Below, in pieces: positions 6,079 to 6,964 of a DNA stretch of 6,964 bases. Made by a program: the position numbers and the translations under genes. The stretch lies in assembly GCA_019239785.1 (NCBI GenBank), contig JAFAZM010000411.1, positions 1 through 6,964 on the forward strand. Reading direction: 5' to 3'. The DNA is from Sphingomonadaceae bacterium. Lineage in GTDB: Bacteria > Pseudomonadota > Alphaproteobacteria > Sphingomonadales > Sphingomonadaceae. The stretch's first letter is position 1. Each line of letters begins with the position of its first letter. Below the pieces are notes generated by a model. That model ran no database searches and was not told the DNA's origin. It saw nothing but the letters and a program-made list of their open reading frames with translations.

Positions 6079-6103
6079 AACGCCGCCTGTGCTGCCCCGT
6101 TCC
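6079..6103 (-). promoter_or_regulatory. Consensus EcfG-type promoter for the Crp/Fnr gene
   Basis: On the minus strand GGAAC (6103-6099) is followed after exactly 16 nt by CGTT (6082-6079), a full match to the EcfG general-stress promoter consensus GGAAC-N16/17-CGTT. Expected start of transcription is near 6072, giving a leader of about 45 nt to the ATG at 6027. It sits in the gap between the 27-aa gene and the regulator. Confidence 0.7.
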
Positions 6104-6116
6104 GTCGCCCAATCGC

Positions 6117-6200
6117 TCAAAGATTGATGACGAAGGCGAAGACGAAGATGCCGATCAGGAAGGCGAGCGCGGAAAACCTCAAGATCAACTCGCCGATCAT
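6117..6200 (-). CDS. 27-aa single-helix membrane microprotein, unknown function
   Basis: A very short gene with strong signals. On the minus strand AGGGG lies 6 nt before the ATG at 6200, and an EcfG-like promoter lies about 21 nt upstream of that by predicted start site. The product starts MIGELILRFSA and continues as almost uninterrupted hydrophobic residues rich in Phe, Ile, Leu and Val to the end (FAFVINL). It is one transmembrane helix with a single Glu and a single Arg near the N-terminus. Codon use is GC-rich at third positions (ATC, GTC, TTC, GCC). It resembles the general class of stress-induced one-helix membrane peptides, but I know no named family. The Crp/Fnr gene follows on the same strand 89 nt later with its own promoter. 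Confidence 0.65.
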   Translation of the reverse strand: MIGELILRFSALAFLIGIFVFAFVINL

Positions 6201-6229
6201 GTTTTTCCCCTGATTTCCTGTAGGCTTCC

Positions 6230-6254
6230 AACCGGTTACGCTGCCTGCCGTTCC
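6230..6254 (-). promoter_or_regulatory. EcfG-like promoter for the 27-aa gene
   Basis: On the minus strand GGAAC (6254-6250) is followed after 16 nt by GGTT (6233-6230), one base from the EcfG consensus. Expected start of transcription is near 6223, about 22 nt before the 27-aa start codon, which leaves just enough leader for its AGGGG ribosome-binding site. A CCCC-A6-GGGG block (6254-6267 on the plus strand) abuts the -35. Confidence 0.55.
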
Positions 6255-6368
6255 CCCAAAAAAGGGGCCGCTGATCCAGGTTGATGCGTTTCTCCCGATG
6301 CGGGAGGCCGATGGATTTCGCACCCGACGTCGCGACCGGCCCGGGCCGGGAGCCGCCGCGCGGCGAGA

Positions 6369-6382
6369 CTGATCCAGATCAT
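6369..6382. promoter_or_regulatory. Crp/Fnr-type dyad upstream of the GH1-like gene
   Basis: CTGATCCAGATCAT contains the perfect palindrome TGATC-CA-GATCA (6370-6381), which fits the inner part of the Fnr/FixK box TTGAT-N4-ATCAA (8 of 10 defined bases). It ends 11 nt before the GGAAC at 6394, the same gap as the plus-strand site at 4066-4079. Confidence 0.45.
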
Positions 6383-6393
6383 CCTCTTTCTCA

Positions 6394-6418
6394 GGAACCT
6401 CGAATTCGTCCCGGCATT
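6394..6418 (+). promoter_or_regulatory. Possible EcfG-like promoter for the GH1-like gene
   Basis: GGAAC (6394-6398) is followed after 16 nt by CATT (6415-6418); the -10 has 3 of 4 bases of CGTT but lacks the conserved G. Expected start of transcription is near 6425, about 35 nt before the GTG start. It is the weakest of the five such sites. The rest of the 6201-6459 gap holds the divergent promoter, the two ATCCAG-containing motifs and no further gene that I can support. Confidence 0.4.
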
Positions 6419-6459
6419 GGCCCCCTGCGGTCGCGCTGGACCGCTCGCCGGAGAGGAAT

Positions 6460-6964
6460 GTGGCCGAGCGCGAAGCGAGCCGGGCCCCGCTCGAATTGTG
6501 GGCCGGCCCGGAATGCACCATCGTCCGCCTTGGCGACCGCTGGCGCGACCAGGTTACCGAGACGGGACATGAGGCACGCGACGCCGATATCGACCTGATC
6601 GCCGCGCTCGGAATCCGGACCTTGCGCTATCCGATCCTGTGGGAGCGGGTGGCGCCCGACCGGCCGGACCGGCTCGATTTCTCCTGGACCGACCGGCGGC
6701 TGGAACGGCTCGCGGCGCACGGCATCGAGGCGATCGGCGGCCTGCTCCATCACGGCTCCGGCCCGGCCTATACCGATTTGCTCGATCCCGACTTCCCGGC
6801 GAAGCTCGCCGATTATGCGGCGCGCGTCGCCGCGCGCTATCCCCACGTAAGCCGCTGGACTCCGGTCAACGAGCCGCTGACCACCGCCCGCTTCTCGGCC
6901 CTCTACGGCCATTGGCATCCGCACCGCAGCGACTATCCCGCCTTCCTCCGGGCGCTGGTCAACC
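6460..6964 (+). CDS. GH1-like glycoside hydrolase, N-terminal 168 aa (3'-truncated by the window edge)
   Basis: The frame is open from the GTG at 6460 to the window end. GGAG (6450-6453) is 6 nt before the GTG; the nearer ATG at 6458 is in another frame. The product starts MAEREASRAPLELW and matches a TIM-barrel glycoside hydrolase: GHEARDADIDLIAALGIRTLRYPILWERVAP is GH1-like first-barrel sequence, with LDFSWTDRRLERLAAHGIE and GGLLHHGSGP after it. WTPVNEP holds the acid/base-type Glu138, followed by YGHWHPH. Instead of the usual GH1 YHWDLP, it has HHGSGP. From memory, sphingomonad proteins with this opening are long fusions, with a C-terminal RmlD-like sugar-nucleotide reductase domain. That part would lie beyond the window. 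The substrate is unknown. It is divergent from the 27-aa gene and has an EcfG-like promoter and a dyad upstream. Confidence 0.85.
   Translation, partial: MAEREASRAPLELWAGPECTIVRLGDRWRDQVTETGHEARDADIDLIAALGIRTLRYPILWERVAPDRPDRLDFSWTDRRLERLAAHGIEAIGGLLHHGSGPAYTDLLDPDFPAKLADYAARVAARYPHVSRWTPVNEPLTTARFSALYGHWHPHRSDYPAFLRALVN

Noticed and set aside
6028..6231. N-terminal extension of the Crp/Fnr protein to 6231
   Set aside because: It would run through the consensus EcfG promoter and the 27-aa gene, and the family normally starts near the ATG at 6027.
6271..6284. CTGATCCAGGTTGA as a third Crp/Fnr dyad
   Set aside because: It keeps ATCCAG but the second half is not an inverted copy, and its spacing to GGAAC (16 nt) differs from the others; noted only as a weak relative.
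6117..6521. 134-aa version of the 27-aa peptide
   Set aside because: The extension crosses the divergent promoters and has shadow-type composition; only the last 27 codons carry a start with AGGGG and a coherent helix.
6391..6924. 177-aa minus-strand frame opposite the GH1-like gene
   Set aside because: The plus-strand frame from 6460 encodes recognisable GH1 sequence including WTPVNEP, so this is its shadow.

Overview
The window looks like chromosomal DNA of a high-GC alphaproteobacterium, most likely a sphingomonad. The grounds are the GC-rich third codon positions, the families encoded, a dispersed intergenic inverted repeat of a type I associate with sphingomonads, and several GGAAC-N16/17-xxTT promoter-like sites. 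That pattern matches EcfG, the alphaproteobacterial general-stress sigma factor. The species call is inference. I see no rRNA, tRNA, CRISPR array, transposase or phage gene.

Layout. (1) 2-2051, plus strand: the 3' part of an aldose 1-epimerase (galM), then, 10 nt later, an exported glycoside hydrolase of GH5/cellulase type. They look like the tail of a carbohydrate-use operon. (2) 2147-2386, plus: a 79-aa secreted or membrane-anchored protein of unknown role. (3) 2414-2920, minus: a YjlB-type cupin. (4) 2958-3070: a nested inverted repeat. (5) 3097-3993, minus: a haem-oxygenase-like diiron (HDO-type) oxidase candidate. (6) 4157-5240, plus: a 36-aa acidic microprotein followed by a class I methyltransferase. 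(7) 5308-6200, minus: a 27-aa one-helix membrane peptide followed by a Crp/Fnr-family regulator. (8) 6460 to the end, plus: the N-terminal part of a GH1-like glycoside hydrolase, cut by the window edge.

The main point is regulation. Five transcription units between 3993 and the end (HDO-like gene; 36-aa gene plus methyltransferase; 27-aa peptide; Crp/Fnr gene; GH1-like gene) are each preceded by a GGAAC element with a -10-like tetramer 16 or 17 nt downstream. The Crp/Fnr gene has the full GGAAC-N16-CGTT consensus. A Crp/Fnr-type dyad built on (T)TGATC-CA-GATCA(A) lies 11-12 nt upstream of the GGAAC element at three of the five. In one case a single dyad sits almost exactly midway between two divergent promoters. 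I infer a small stress regulon in which EcfG-type transcription may be modulated by a Crp/Fnr protein, possibly the one encoded here. It would drive two microproteins, a diiron-type enzyme, a methyltransferase and a GH1-like enzyme. The parts are visible in the sequence; that they work together is inference.
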